From JAVJUS01 sp040220455 (GTDB lineage Bacteria; Pseudomonadota; Alphaproteobacteria; DSM-16000; Inquilinaceae): a DNA stretch of 64,000 nt. Both the position numbers and the translations under genes were made by a program. The notes under the pieces are model-generated. The model saw only the letters and a list, made by a program, of their open reading frames with translations. It was not told the DNA's origin and searched no databases. This document shows positions 8,031 to 17,619 of the stretch, piece after piece; positions within the stretch are counted from its first letter, which is position 1; every line of letters starts with the position of its first letter. The stretch covers positions 55,392-119,391 of the forward strand of contig JAVJUS010000134.1 in NCBI GenBank assembly GCA_040220455.1, given 5' to 3'.

Positions 8031-8918
8031 ATGCAGCGCAAGAAGGCCGCCGATTTCGACCCGTATATCCTCGAGCTCTACGACGGCTACGTCCATGGCA
8101 AGCTGACCAAGCGAGAGTTCCTGGACCGCGTCGCCAAGGTCACGGTCGGCGCGGCCGCCGCCGCGGCGATCCTGGACAGCCTGCAGCCGAACTACGCGCT
8201 AGCCCAGCAGGTTCCGCCCGACGACCCGTCGATCACGACCGAGCGGGTGACCTACGCCTCGCCCGAGGGCCATGGCGAGATCTCGGGCCTGATGGCCCGG
8301 CCGGCGGGCGCCGAGGGGCCGCTGCCGGCCGTGCTGGTGGTCCACGAGAACCGTGGCCTCAACCCCTATATCGAGGACGTGGTCCGGCGCACCGCCAAGG
8401 CGGGCTATCTCGCCCTCGGCCCGGACGGGCTGAGCCCGCTGGGCGGCTATCCCGGCACCGACGAGGAGGGGCGGGAGATGCAGCGCAGCCTCGACGGCGC
8501 CCGGCTGATGGCCGACTTCTTCGCCGGCTTCGAGCACCTGGTCGACCACCCCGACGGCACCGGGCGGGTCGGCGCGGTCGGCTTCTGCTACGGCGGCGGC
8601 GTGTGCAACGCGCTGGCCGTGGCCTATTCGAACCTCTCCGCCTCGGTGCCGTTCTACGGCCGCCAGGCCGATGTCGCGGACGTGCCGGCGATCGAGGCGC
8701 CGCTGATGCTGCACTATGCCGGGCTCGACGACCGGATCAACGCCGGCTTCCCGGCCTATGAAGAGGCGCTGCTCGCCAACGGCAAGGAATTCTCGGTCCA
8801 CGTCTATCCCGGCGTGAACCACGGCTTCCACAACGACACGACCCCGCGCTACGACGCCGAGGCCGCCGAGCTCGCCTGGGCGCGCACGCTGGCGTTCTTC
8901 GAGACGCATTTGACGTGA
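8031..8918 (+). CDS. Dienelactone hydrolase family protein with N-terminal export-like segment
   Basis: A 295-residue alpha/beta hydrolase. The catalytic triad is visible as Cys in GFCYGGG, Asp in YAGLDDRINA and His in NHGFHND. The N-terminus (residues 1-60) has the pattern ELYDGYVHGKLTKREFLDRV followed by a hydrophobic stretch and NYALAQQV, as in the YghX-like carboxymethylenebutenolidase subgroup, whose N-terminus looks like an export or membrane-associated signal. The ATG at 8031 follows GAGGAGGAG by 8 bases. The real substrate is unknown. It is monocistronic and converges with the RND operon, with a palindromic repeat pair between. Confidence 0.85.
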   Translation: MQRKKAADFDPYILELYDGYVHGKLTKREFLDRVAKVTVGAAAAAAILDSLQPNYALAQQVPPDDPSITTERVTYASPEGHGEISGLMARPAGAEGPLPAVLVVHENRGLNPYIEDVVRRTAKAGYLALGPDGLSPLGGYPGTDEEGREMQRSLDGARLMADFFAGFEHLVDHPDGTGRVGAVGFCYGGGVCNALAVAYSNLSASVPFYGRQADVADVPAIEAPLMLHYAGLDDRINAGFPAYEEALLANGKEFSVHVYPGVNHGFHNDTTPRYDAEAAELAWARTLAFFETHLT

Positions 8919-8949
8919 CGGTTGGCGGCGACCGGTCGTCGGCGCGCGG

Positions 8950-9031
8950 GTAGGTCGCCCACGGCCGAAAGGCCGTGCGCGACGGCGCCCGACCATGTCG
9001 TCGCGCACCGCTTCGCGGTGAGCAACCTACC
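8950..9031. repeat. Family A paired palindromic repeat (BIME-like)
   Basis: GTAGGTCGCCCACGGCC...GTGCGCGAC (8950-8983) is followed by its inverted relative GTCGCGCACCGC-TTCG-CGGTGAGCAACCTAC (about 9000-9031). The two copies face each other in the convergent gap between the hydrolase and the outer-membrane efflux gene. It could act as a bidirectional terminator or mRNA-stabilising element. Confidence 0.75.
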
Positions 9032-9041
9032 CTGAATCGAC

Positions 9042-10529
9042 CTACGTGGCCGGCGGCGAGGTCGCGGCCTCGCCGTCCGGGCATTCCTCCAGCCCGTCGC
9101 CCGTCGAGGTCGCCGACAGGCATGGCGCGAAGCCGGCCGCCCGGTAGAGGGCGATGGCGGCGAGCGTGACGTCGGTGCGGGCGGCGGCGCGCTGCTGCAG
9201 CGCCTCGGTGAGCGCGGTCTGGGAGTCCAGCACCTCGCTGAAGGTGACCAGGCCGCCGGTGTAAAGGCCCTGGGCCTGCTCGACGGCGCGCCGGTCGGCG
9301 TCGACCGCCACGTCGAGCTCGGTCAGGCGCTGTTGCGCGCCGTCGTAGTCGCGCAGCGCCCCCTCGACCTCGCCGAGCGCGGTCAGCAGCGTCGAACGGT
9401 AGAGCTCGAGCGCCTCGGCCGCTCGCGCCTCCGCCGCGTCGACACCGGCTGCGCGACCGCCCGCGTCGAGGAGCGGGATGTCGAGCGTGGCGGACAGCGC
9501 GCCGACGACCGAGCGGACGATGCTGCCGGTCCCCAGGCCGTCGGCCGTCAGGCTCAGGCTGCCGGGCAGGCTCAGCTCCGGGAACAGTTCCGCCTGGGCC
9601 ACGCCGATCTCGGCTGTCGAGGCGGCCAGCGCGAATTCGGCGGCGCGCAGGTCCGGGCGGCGTCGGACGACGTCGACGGGCAGTCCGATCGCCGGTCCGC
9701 CCAAGAGGCTCGGGATCGCGGGCACGTCGCCGGGCGCCGGGGGAAGCTCGAAGCGCGAGGGCGGCTGGCCCAGCAGGACGGCGAGGCTGTCGGTCGTCCG
9801 CCCGATATCCGTGCGCAGCGGCGCGAGTTCGGCGCGCAGGCGGGCGACCGCGCCCTCGGCCCGGGTCATGTCCAGATCGGGCGCCAGGCCCGCCGCCACT
9901 CGCCCCGAGACGAGGGCGAGCGTGCGTTCCTGGAGATCGAGGGATTCGAGCCCGAGGGCCAGGCGCTCCTCAAGGCCGCGCAGGTCGACGAAGGTCGAGG
10001 CGACGTCGCCGGCGACGTCGAGCGCCACCGCCTCGCGCAGCCAGGCGCGGCGCGCCTGCTCGGCCCGCGCGGCCTCCTCGGCCCGGCGCTCCCGGCCGAA
10101 CAGGTCGGCGGTCCAGCCGAAGACGCCCGCGACCGACAGGCCGGCGCTCGCCCCGTCGTCCTCGCCGCCCCCGCCGCCGCCCAGCCGGCGCGTGTAGCGG
10201 GTGTCGCCGCCGAGCTCGCCATCGAGGGTGGGAAACCGGGCCGACCGGGCCGAGCGGCGCAGCGCCTCGGCCTCGCGCAGCCGGGTTTCCGCCGCGGCGA
10301 TGTCGGGGTTGGCGGCGAGCCCGCGGCGGATCAGGTCCGGCACGCGCGGGTCGTCGAACCGGCTCCACCAGGCAGTGTCGGGCGCGGCCTCGCCGACCAG
10401 GGCGGGCGTCTCCGCGCGGAAGCTCTCGCCGGCATCCAGCGACGGGCGCTGGAATTCGGGCCCCACCGGATCGCAGGCGGTCAGGAAGCCGAATGCCGCG
10501 AGGGCGGCGATGGCGCGGGCTCGGCTCAT
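9042..10529 (-). CDS. RND efflux outer-membrane lipoprotein (NodT/OprM family)
   Basis: A 495-residue outer-membrane channel of a tripartite efflux pump. A lipoprotein signal ends at the lipobox LTAC (Cys about residue 19), after ARAIAALAAFGF. Two outer-membrane-efflux repeats follow, with PDTAWWSRFDDPRVPDLI near the start, RRPDLRAAEFALAASTAEIG in the second half and GLVTFSEVLDSQTAL near the end. A Gly-rich loop (LGGGGGGEDDG) interrupts the first repeat. The ATG overlaps the stop of the RND gene (ATGA), so expression is coupled. Gene order on the minus strand is adaptor, pump, channel. Confidence 0.92.
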   Translation of the reverse strand: MSRARAIAALAAFGFLTACDPVGPEFQRPSLDAGESFRAETPALVGEAAPDTAWWSRFDDPRVPDLIRRGLAANPDIAAAETRLREAEALRRSARSARFPTLDGELGGDTRYTRRLGGGGGGEDDGASAGLSVAGVFGWTADLFGRERRAEEAARAEQARRAWLREAVALDVAGDVASTFVDLRGLEERLALGLESLDLQERTLALVSGRVAAGLAPDLDMTRAEGAVARLRAELAPLRTDIGRTTDSLAVLLGQPPSRFELPPAPGDVPAIPSLLGGPAIGLPVDVVRRRPDLRAAEFALAASTAEIGVAQAELFPELSLPGSLSLTADGLGTGSIVRSVVGALSATLDIPLLDAGGRAAGVDAAEARAAEALELYRSTLLTALGEVEGALRDYDGAQQRLTELDVAVDADRRAVEQAQGLYTGGLVTFSEVLDSQTALTEALQQRAAARTDVTLAAIALYRAAGFAPCLSATSTGDGLEECPDGEAATSPPAT

Positions 10530-13500
10530 TCCGCCGCCCGCGTGGCCGGAAACTCCGCGATCGCCTCGGATTCGCGCATCTCCCGCGCCAGCGCCGCGCC
10601 GCCATGGGCGCGCGCCCGGGCATAGGGGGCGAGCAGGCTGTAGAAGACCGGCGTCAGGAACAGGGTGAACAGCGTGGCGATGCCCAGCCCGCCGAAGATG
10701 ACCCAGCCGATCGCCGCGCGCGCCTCCGCGCCCGGGCCGGTCGACAGGATCAGCGGCAGGGCGCCCAGCACGGTCGACAGCATGGTCATCATGACCGGGC
10801 GCAGCCGCTCCCGCGCCGCGTCGCGCACGGCGCGCCGGGCGTCGAAGCCCCGGTCGCGGAGCTGATCGGCGAATTCCACGATCAGGATCCCGTTCTTGGC
10901 CATCAGCCCCACCAGCAGGACGAGGCCGATCTGGGAGTACACGTTGAGCGAGGTTCCTGTCAGGAACAAGGCCAGCACCGCGGCGGCGAGGCCGAAGGGC
11001 ACGGTCAGGATGACGACCGTCGCGCTCAGGAAGCTCTCGAACTGGGCGGCCAGAACCAGCAGGACGACGACGATCGCGATGGCGAAGGTGGTCGCGATCT
11101 CGCGCCCCGTCTCCTCGAGCTCCGCCGCCTCGCCCAGGAAGGCGAGCTGGACGCCCGGCGGCAGTACCTCGTCGCCCAGCGCGTCGAGGTCGGCGATGGC
11201 GTCGGCCAGCGTGTAGCCCTGGGCGAGCCCGGCATCGACCTCGATCGCCCGCCGCTGGCGGGTTCGGTCGAGCTCGGCCGCCACGCCGGTCTCGGTGATG
11301 TCGACGAAGGCGGACAGGGGCACCATGCGACCGCCGTCGGTCGGCACGAACAGGTCGTCCAGGTCGCTCGGGTCGTCGATGGTGCCGGCGGCGGATTCGA
11401 GCATGATCGGCACCGTGCGGTCGTCGACGGTGATCTCCGCCACCTCGAAGCCGTCGACCATGGCGCGCAGCGTGCTCGCCAGCCCCTCGGCCGGCACGCC
11501 CAGATCCTCCGCCCGCCGCCGGTCGATGGTCACGGACAGCTGCGGCTGGGTCGGCTGATAGGACAGGCGCAGGTCGGTGAGGCCGGGCAGGCGCTCCTGG
11601 ATGGCGGCGATGAAGGTGTCGCCGGCGGCCGCGATATCGTCGTAGTTCGAGCCCAGCAGCGCGAACTCGAACCCGCTGCCGGCGCCGCGAATGCTCAGGC
11701 TGTTGGACGAGCCGACGCGCACCGAGGCGCCGGGGATGTCGCCGACCGCCGCGCGGATCTCGTCGGCGATGGCGAACTGGCTGCGCTCGCGCTCCGACCA
11801 GGGGGCGAGCGGGGCGATGACGAAGGCGATGTTGGGATCCCACGCGCCGACGATGGTCAGCACCCCCTCGACCTCGCCGGACTCGCGCATCGGCTCCAGC
11901 GCCGCCTCGACCTCGGCGGCCTGGCGGTCCATGTAGTCGTAGGCCACGCCGTCCGGCCCGGACATGAAGATGAACAGCCGGCCCCGGTCCTCGTCGGGCA
12001 GCAGCTCGCGGTCGATCGACCCGAACAGGACCACCGCCGCCGCGACCGAGGCGGCGGCGAGGCCCAGCGTCAGCAGCCGCGCCGACAGGGCGCCGGCGAG
12101 CAGCCGGTCGTAGAGCGCGGCGAGCCGCCGGCCGGCCGGCGCGAGCGCGCGGGTCAGCGCCGGCGGCCGGGGCGTCGATGGCGGCGCGCCCGGGGCCTCC
12201 GACTCCGCGTCATCGCCGTCGGCGGCGTCCTCGGGTCGGTCGTCCAACCGCGAGGCCATCATCGGGCACAGGGTCAGCGCCACGAAGGAGGAGATGGCGA
12301 CGGCGATCGCCAGGACGAAGCCGAACTCGGTGAACAGGCGCCCGGCCTCCGACGGCAGGAAGGCGATCGGCAGGAAGACCGAGACCAGCGTCGCCGTCGT
12401 CGCCATGACGGCGAAGAAGACCTGGCGCGTGCCGGTCACCGCGGCGGCCAGCGGCTTCAGGCCGCGGGCGCGCTGGCGCTGGATGTTCTCCAGCACGACG
12501 ATGGCGTCGTCGACGATCATGCCGGTGGCGAGCACGAGCGCCAGCAGCGTCAGGATGTTGATCGAGAACCCCAGCAGCCAGATCGCGGCGATCGTCCCGG
12601 CGATGGACACGGGGATCGTCACGGCCGGGATCAGCGTCGGCCTGAACGCGCCCAGGAAGAGGTAGATCACCGCGATCACCACGGCCGTGGCGAGGCCGAG
12701 CGTGATCCCGACCTCGCGCACCGAGCCGCGGATGAACAGCGCGTCGTCGGAGGTCTTGACCAGCGTCGCCTCGTCGAGCGTGCGGTTGAGCCGCTCGACC
12801 GCCGCCTCGACGCCGTCGGAAATGGCGATGGTGTTGGACTGGGCCTGGCGGATGACGCCCATGCCGACCACCGGCCGACCGTCGAGCCGGACCGAGGAGT
12901 CGGGCGCGGCCGGGCCGTAGATCACCTGCGCCACCTCGCCGACGCGCACGCCGTCGCGCACGGGCAGGGCGGCGATGTCCTCCTCGCGCCAGACCGAGGC
13001 CTCGGCGCGGACCAGCAGGCTCTGGTCGCGCGAGGTGAAGCTGCCGGCCGGCACGTCGAGCTCGGCCCGGCGCAGCGCCTCGGCCACCGCGTCGACGCCC
13101 AGGCCGTAGCTCGCCAGGCGCAGCGGATCGACGATGACGCGCAGGATGCGCTCGCGCGCGCCGTAGACCTCGACGCTCGCCACGCCGGGCACGGCGGCGA
13201 TCTCGGCCGCCACCTCGTCCTCGGCGAGGCGGGTCAGGTCCTCCGCGGCCAGGGTGTCGGAGATCAGCGACAGCCGGATCACCGGGTCGGCGTCGTCGTC
13301 GGCCTTGACCACCGTGACGTTGTCGACCCCGTCGGGCAGCCGACGCTCGACGTCGGCGACGGCCTCGCGCACGTCGTTGGCGGCGGTGTCGAGATCGACG
13401 TCCTGGCGGAAGGAGACGCGGACGCGGGCGTTGCCCTCCTCGCTGCTGCTCTCGATCGTGTCGACGCCGGGCACTCGGGCGACCGCGCCTTCCAGCCGGC

Positions 13501-13693
13501 TGGTCACCTCCGCGTCGACCGTCTCCGGCGCCGCGCCCTCGTAGTCGGCGCGCACGGTGACGACCGGGCTGTCGACATCGGGCAGTTCGCGCACCTCGAC
13601 GCCGGCGAGCGCCGCCAGCCCGCCGATGACGATCAGCAGGTTGACGACGACGATCAGGACGGGCCGGCGGACGGCGAGGGAGGGAAGATCCAT
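10526..13693 (-). CDS. RND-family multidrug efflux permease (AcrB/MexB-type)
   Basis: A 1055-residue inner-membrane proton antiporter of the hydrophobe/amphiphile efflux group, of normal length. The N-terminal membrane helix VLIVVVNLLIVIGGLAAL is followed by the porter domain. The TM4 proton-relay pair is visible in LATGMIVDDAIVVLENI. The second half repeats the fold (YSQIGLVLLVGLMAKNGILIVEF). An insertion rich in Asp, Pro and Ala lies in the middle loop (DDRPEDAADGDDAESEAPG). It lies 10 bp after the adaptor gene and overlaps the channel gene by 4 bp. Substrates cannot be predicted. Confidence 0.93.
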   Translation of the reverse strand: MDLPSLAVRRPVLIVVVNLLIVIGGLAALAGVEVRELPDVDSPVVTVRADYEGAAPETVDAEVTSRLEGAVARVPGVDTIESSSEEGNARVRVSFRQDVDLDTAANDVREAVADVERRLPDGVDNVTVVKADDDADPVIRLSLISDTLAAEDLTRLAEDEVAAEIAAVPGVASVEVYGARERILRVIVDPLRLASYGLGVDAVAEALRRAELDVPAGSFTSRDQSLLVRAEASVWREEDIAALPVRDGVRVGEVAQVIYGPAAPDSSVRLDGRPVVGMGVIRQAQSNTIAISDGVEAAVERLNRTLDEATLVKTSDDALFIRGSVREVGITLGLATAVVIAVIYLFLGAFRPTLIPAVTIPVSIAGTIAAIWLLGFSINILTLLALVLATGMIVDDAIVVLENIQRQRARGLKPLAAAVTGTRQVFFAVMATTATLVSVFLPIAFLPSEAGRLFTEFGFVLAIAVAISSFVALTLCPMMASRLDDRPEDAADGDDAESEAPGAPPSTPRPPALTRALAPAGRRLAALYDRLLAGALSARLLTLGLAAASVAAAVVLFGSIDRELLPDEDRGRLFIFMSGPDGVAYDYMDRQAAEVEAALEPMRESGEVEGVLTIVGAWDPNIAFVIAPLAPWSERERSQFAIADEIRAAVGDIPGASVRVGSSNSLSIRGAGSGFEFALLGSNYDDIAAAGDTFIAAIQERLPGLTDLRLSYQPTQPQLSVTIDRRRAEDLGVPAEGLASTLRAMVDGFEVAEITVDDRTVPIMLESAAGTIDDPSDLDDLFVPTDGGRMVPLSAFVDITETGVAAELDRTRQRRAIEVDAGLAQGYTLADAIADLDALGDEVLPPGVQLAFLGEAAELEETGREIATTFAIAIVVVLLVLAAQFESFLSATVVILTVPFGLAAAVLALFLTGTSLNVYSQIGLVLLVGLMAKNGILIVEFADQLRDRGFDARRAVRDAARERLRPVMMTMLSTVLGALPLILSTGPGAEARAAIGWVIFGGLGIATLFTLFLTPVFYSLLAPYARARAHGGAALAREMRESEAIAEFPATRAAE

Positions 13694-13703
13694 GCGCGCC
13701 GCC

Positions 13704-14834
13704 TCAGCCGCTGGGGGGCTCGGCCGGGGGCGGGTCGTCCTGGCCGCCGGTCTCGTTGACGCCGATCCCGTTCACGATGGCGAGCGCCACGCCCTGGCGC
13801 ATGCGCTGGACGCCTTCCGCGACGACCAGCTCGCCCTCGGCCAGGTCGCCCTCGACCAGGATCATCGCCCCGTCGCGGCGCACGATGTCCACCGTCACCC
13901 GGTCGGCCGCGCTTTGCCGGACGCGCCAGACATGGGCGCCGTCGCGGTCCCAGGCGACCGCGACCTCCGGAACCGCCGGATAGCGTTCGCCGGTCACCGA
14001 CAGGGCGATCGCGAAGGACATGCCGGGGCGCAGCCGGTCGTCCGAATTCTCGACGCGGGCGCGCATGCCCAACTGCCGGGTCTCCGGGTCGAGTCGGCTG
14101 CCGATCGCCGTCACCGTGCCCTCGAGCCGGGCGGAGCCGAGGCTCCAGGCGGTCAGGTCGACGGTATCGCCGGGGGCGACGAGACCGGCATGCGCCTCCG
14201 GCACCTCGAAATCGACCAGGATCGCGGACCGGTCGTCGAGGCTGGTGATTTCGGTTGCGTCGTCGACCCGGGCGCCGACATCGATCTCGGCGATCCCGGT
14301 CACGCCGGCGAAGGGCGCGCGCACGACCCGGTCGGCGAGCGCGATCTCCGCCCGGCGCAGCGCCAGTTCGGCCAGGCGCAGGTCCGTTCGCGCGGAGTCG
14401 ACCTCGAGCGCCGAGACCGCGCCGGTCGGCCGCGCCTGCTCGTAGCGGCGCAGCACCTGGCGCGCCTGCTCCACCTCGACCTCGGCCAGCTCGACCGCCG
14501 CCGCCTCGTCCTCGTCGTCGAGCCGGACCAGCACCGCGCCGGCCGCGACCCGGTCGCCGGCCTCGAAGGTCACCTCGACCACCCGGCCGGCGGCGGCCGG
14601 CGTGACGGTGACCGAGCGCAGGGCCCGGCCCGTGCCGACCGCCTCGACCACGGTCGTGTCGGCGACCAGCGGCACGCTCTCCACGACCACCGGAATGCCG
14701 TCGCCGCTTCCACCACGCGACCAGCCGCCGGATCGGCTTTCCGCTCCGCCGGCTTCGCGCGACTGCCACCACCAGCCGCCGGCCACGACGGCCGCGACGA
14801 GCAGCAGGACGACGCTTTGCTTCAGGAGCGACAT
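13704..14834 (-). CDS. RND efflux periplasmic adaptor (membrane fusion protein)
   Basis: A 376-residue adaptor linking the RND pump to its outer-membrane channel. An N-terminal anchor (VVLLLVAAVVAGGWWW, residues about 8-23) is followed by the split lipoyl-like domain (VTPAAAGRVVEVTFEAGDRV and DRVVRAPFAGVTGIAEIDVG), the helical hairpin between them and a beta-barrel domain. The ATG at 14834 is preferred because the hydrophobic anchor then lies at the very start; an in-frame ATG 7 codons upstream is possible. It is the first gene of a three-gene minus-strand operon, and its upstream gap carries a nested inverted repeat. Confidence 0.9.
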   Translation of the reverse strand: MSLLKQSVVLLLVAAVVAGGWWWQSREAGGAESRSGGWSRGGSGDGIPVVVESVPLVADTTVVEAVGTGRALRSVTVTPAAAGRVVEVTFEAGDRVAAGAVLVRLDDEDEAAAVELAEVEVEQARQVLRRYEQARPTGAVSALEVDSARTDLRLAELALRRAEIALADRVVRAPFAGVTGIAEIDVGARVDDATEITSLDDRSAILVDFEVPEAHAGLVAPGDTVDLTAWSLGSARLEGTVTAIGSRLDPETRQLGMRARVENSDDRLRPGMSFAIALSVTGERYPAVPEVAVAWDRDGAHVWRVRQSAADRVTVDIVRRDGAMILVEGDLAEGELVVAEGVQRMRQGVALAIVNGIGVNETGGQDDPPPAEPPSG

Positions 14835-14917
14835 GAAACCGTCCGTTGGCCGCATCCGCCCGGGCGATTCCTCCGCCCGGAAGTACGGATTCCTTCACCC
14901 TCATGGCATTCCGCGTC

Positions 14918-15045
14918 CCCTCTCCCGGTGGGAGAGGGACAGGGTGAGGGGTTGCGGACGCCGGAACGGGGTTCTGCCGTCTGCAACCCCTCACCCTCCC
15001 ATGATCTCGCGATCATGGGCCCCTCCCTCTCCCACCGGGAGAGGG
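14918..15045. repeat. Nested inverted-repeat intergenic element (family C)
   Basis: A 128-bp element with 21-bp outer arms (14918-14938 and 15025-15045) that are exact reverse complements and are themselves near-palindromes (CCCTCTCCC...GGGAGAGGG). Inner arms AGGGTGAGGGGTTGC (14941-14955) and GCAACCCCTCACCCT (14983-14997) are also exact complements, and a small palindrome (CCCATGATC...GATCATGGG) follows at about 14998-15020. It fills much of the gap between the ABC permease and the RND adaptor. The CTCTCCC/GGGAGAG plus AGGGTGAGGG pattern resembles a widespread non-coding proteobacterial repeat. Confidence 0.85.
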
Positions 15046-15126
15046 TTCGCGCGCGACGCACCCGGGCGTACAGCATACACGCTCCCCCGCATGTGCCCCC
15101 GAATTGTGGCGCGCGGGCGGTCGGCG

Positions 15127-17619
15127 TCACGTGCTCAGCCGCCGGGCCAGCTCGCCCCGACCGCGGGGCACGGCGCCGCGGCCGGCCGTCGCGCCGGCGA
15201 CGAGCGCCGCCAGGATGCCCAGGACCAGGGGCAGGATCGGCGCCATGATCCCGGGCTGCCAGTCGATATGGAGCGCCTCGTCGGCCAGCCACCAGCCGCC
15301 GATCAGGCCCGCCGCGCCGCCGACGATCGCCGCCACCAGGCCGATCGCCGCCGTCTCCGCCAGCCGGGCCGCCACGATCTCCCGCCGTGACGCGCCGACA
15401 AGGGAGAAGACCAGGGATTCCCGTGACCGCGCATCGGTGTCCGCGGCCACCACGGCGGCGACCACCAGCGCGCCGACGCCCAGCAGCACGGCGGCGACGG
15501 CGAGCGTGGCGAGGCCCGCCCCCTCGATCGCCGTGCGCACCTGGGCGACCAGCATGCGCACGTCGATCGCGGTGACGTTCGGCGTCGCCTCGCCCAGCCG
15601 GCCGACCAGGGCGTCGATCGCGGCGTCCGGCCCCTCGACCGTGGCGACCCAGGTGTGCGGCGCCTGCGCGAGCGGCGCGGGCGAGCCGATCAGCAGAAAA
15701 TCGGGCCCGAAGGAACGGTGCTCCTCCACCCGGACATTGACGATCTCCGCCTCGATCCGGCGGCCGAGCACGGTATAGGCCATGCGGTCGCCGGGGCCGA
15801 CGGCGAAGGCCTCGGCCACGTCCTCCTCGATCGAGAGCAGCGGCGGGCCGTCGTAGCCGGCCGGCCACCAGTCGCCGGCCTCCAGCGGCTGGTCCGTCGC
15901 CTCGCCGGTCCAGGACAGGCTGCGGTCGCCCTCGACGACCCAGCGCTCCGACGGGTCGACCACCGCCTCGCGCGCGGGCCGGCCGTTCACCTCGACGATG
16001 TTGGCGCGCAGGTTGGGCACGGCGCGGAAGTCGGTGGCGCCGACCTCCGCCGTCAGGGCCGCGATGCGGTCGCGCTGGTCGGGCTGGACGTCGATCATGA
16101 CCAGCGCCGGCAGGCGCTGCGGCAGTTCCGCCTGCAGCGCGTCGTCGAGCGAGGCGCGCACCGAGGCGACGGCCGTGATCCCGGCGATGCCGATGCCGAT
16201 GGCGAGCGCCTTGGCCGTCGTCGCGCGCCGCTCGGTCAGCCCGCGCACGGCGGCCGACAGCACGAAGTTCCGGGGGCGGAGCGCGGCGACGGCCCGGCTG
16301 GTCGCCGCGCTCGCGAGCGCCAGCACGACCGTCGCGCCGACCAGCCAGACGGCGGCGCGGGCGGCGAGGTCCAGGCTCGGCAGGCGCAGCACCGCGGCGA
16401 CCACCGCGCCGGCGAACAGCGCGCCGCCCGCGACCATGGCCCACGGGCGGGCACGCGGTGCGGTCTCGCCCGTGCGCATGGCGGCACCCGGCGGAATGTC
16501 GGCGGCGGCCGCCAGCGTCGGGATTGCCGCGCCGGCGATGCCCACCAGCACCGTCGCGACCGCCGTGGCGACGGGCGGCAGGACGATGCCGGGCGCGGTG
16601 GAGACCGGCAGGAACGCGCCGACCGGCGCGGCCAGGGCCAGCGCGAGGCCCGTTCCGGCGAGCGCGCCGGCGGCGACGGCCGCGCCGGCGGCGATCGCCA
16701 GGATCACGGCGTGCTGGGCGGCGACGATGCCAGGCTCGGCCCCCGACAGGCGGTAGAGCGCGATCGTGCGGGCGCGCTTGCGTACCCAGACGCCCGCCGC
16801 GATCCAGGCCGCCGACAGCGCGATGGCGAGCGCGACGACGCCGGTGATGCCGAGGAAGGTGGTCGTGCGCGTGACGACCCGGCGGATGCGCTCGGCCGCG
16901 TCGTCGGGCGCGCGCAGCTCCCAGCCGCGCGGCGGCTCCAGCGCCGCCAGCCGCTCGCGGAAGGCCTCCGGCGCCACGCCCTCGCCCCGGCGCAGGCGGT
17001 AGCGGAACTCGGCCAGTGCGCCGGGCGCCAGCAGCTCGGCGGCCGCCAGGGCGTCGCCCGAGATCAGCACGCGCGGGCCGACCATGAAGGCGCCGGACCC
17101 GAGCCGGTCGGGCTCTGCGCGCAGCAGGCCCGCCATCGCGATCTCCGTCGCGCCCAGGCGGGCCGTGGCGCCGGGCTCCAGGCCCAGGCGGGCGAGCAGG
17201 GCGGGCGCCACCACGGCGCCGAAGGCTCCGTCGCGCTCGCCCAGCGCGTCGTCCAGCGGCGGCCCCTCGATCCCTACCTCGCCATAGAGCGGATAGGCGC
17301 CGTCGACGGCGCGGAGCTCCACCGGCGCGGACCGGTCGCCGGCGCGCACGGTGCTGCGCAGGTCGACCACGCGCGAGACGGTGGCGAGGTCCTCCAGCGC
17401 GGCGACGGTCTCCGCCACCAGCGGCTCGCCGCGGACGGAAATCTCCACGTCGCCGCCCAGGATCGCCCGGCCGTTGCGCTCGAACGCGCCCAGCAGCACC
17501 GATCCGGTGACCCAGACGGCCGTCAGCAGCGCCGTGCCGACCGCGATCGAGACGACGAAGAGGGCGAGCCCGGCCAGATTGGCCGAGAGCTCAGGACGCG
17601 CGAGCCTGAAGGCGAGCAT
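15127..17619 (-). CDS. ABC transporter permease, FtsX/LolCE-like (YbbP-type)
   Basis: An 830-residue inner-membrane protein with an early TM segment (ANLAGLALFVVSIAVGTALL), a large periplasmic MacB-like domain and two FtsX permease blocks, giving about ten TM helices. Family blocks are TTFLGITGVVALAIALSAAW near residue 255 and LVGASRREIVAARLAETAAI near residue 755. Proteins of this size and pairing act as extractors or exporters of lipids, lipoproteins or small hydrophobic molecules rather than as importers. Its start overlaps the 3' end of the ATPase gene by 29 bp, so the two are coupled. Confidence 0.88.
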   Translation of the reverse strand: MLAFRLARPELSANLAGLALFVVSIAVGTALLTAVWVTGSVLLGAFERNGRAILGGDVEISVRGEPLVAETVAALEDLATVSRVVDLRSTVRAGDRSAPVELRAVDGAYPLYGEVGIEGPPLDDALGERDGAFGAVVAPALLARLGLEPGATARLGATEIAMAGLLRAEPDRLGSGAFMVGPRVLISGDALAAAELLAPGALAEFRYRLRRGEGVAPEAFRERLAALEPPRGWELRAPDDAAERIRRVVTRTTTFLGITGVVALAIALSAAWIAAGVWVRKRARTIALYRLSGAEPGIVAAQHAVILAIAAGAAVAAGALAGTGLALALAAPVGAFLPVSTAPGIVLPPVATAVATVLVGIAGAAIPTLAAAADIPPGAAMRTGETAPRARPWAMVAGGALFAGAVVAAVLRLPSLDLAARAAVWLVGATVVLALASAATSRAVAALRPRNFVLSAAVRGLTERRATTAKALAIGIGIAGITAVASVRASLDDALQAELPQRLPALVMIDVQPDQRDRIAALTAEVGATDFRAVPNLRANIVEVNGRPAREAVVDPSERWVVEGDRSLSWTGEATDQPLEAGDWWPAGYDGPPLLSIEEDVAEAFAVGPGDRMAYTVLGRRIEAEIVNVRVEEHRSFGPDFLLIGSPAPLAQAPHTWVATVEGPDAAIDALVGRLGEATPNVTAIDVRMLVAQVRTAIEGAGLATLAVAAVLLGVGALVVAAVVAADTDARSRESLVFSLVGASRREIVAARLAETAAIGLVAAIVGGAAGLIGGWWLADEALHIDWQPGIMAPILPLVLGILAALVAGATAGRGAVPRGRGELARRLST

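Noticed and set aside
10493..13759. A 1088-codon open frame on the + strand opposite the RND pump
   Set aside because: The translation is Arg/Gly/Asp/His-rich with no family motifs, while the minus strand encodes a full-length RND pump with intact motifs. Long antisense frames are expected at this GC content.
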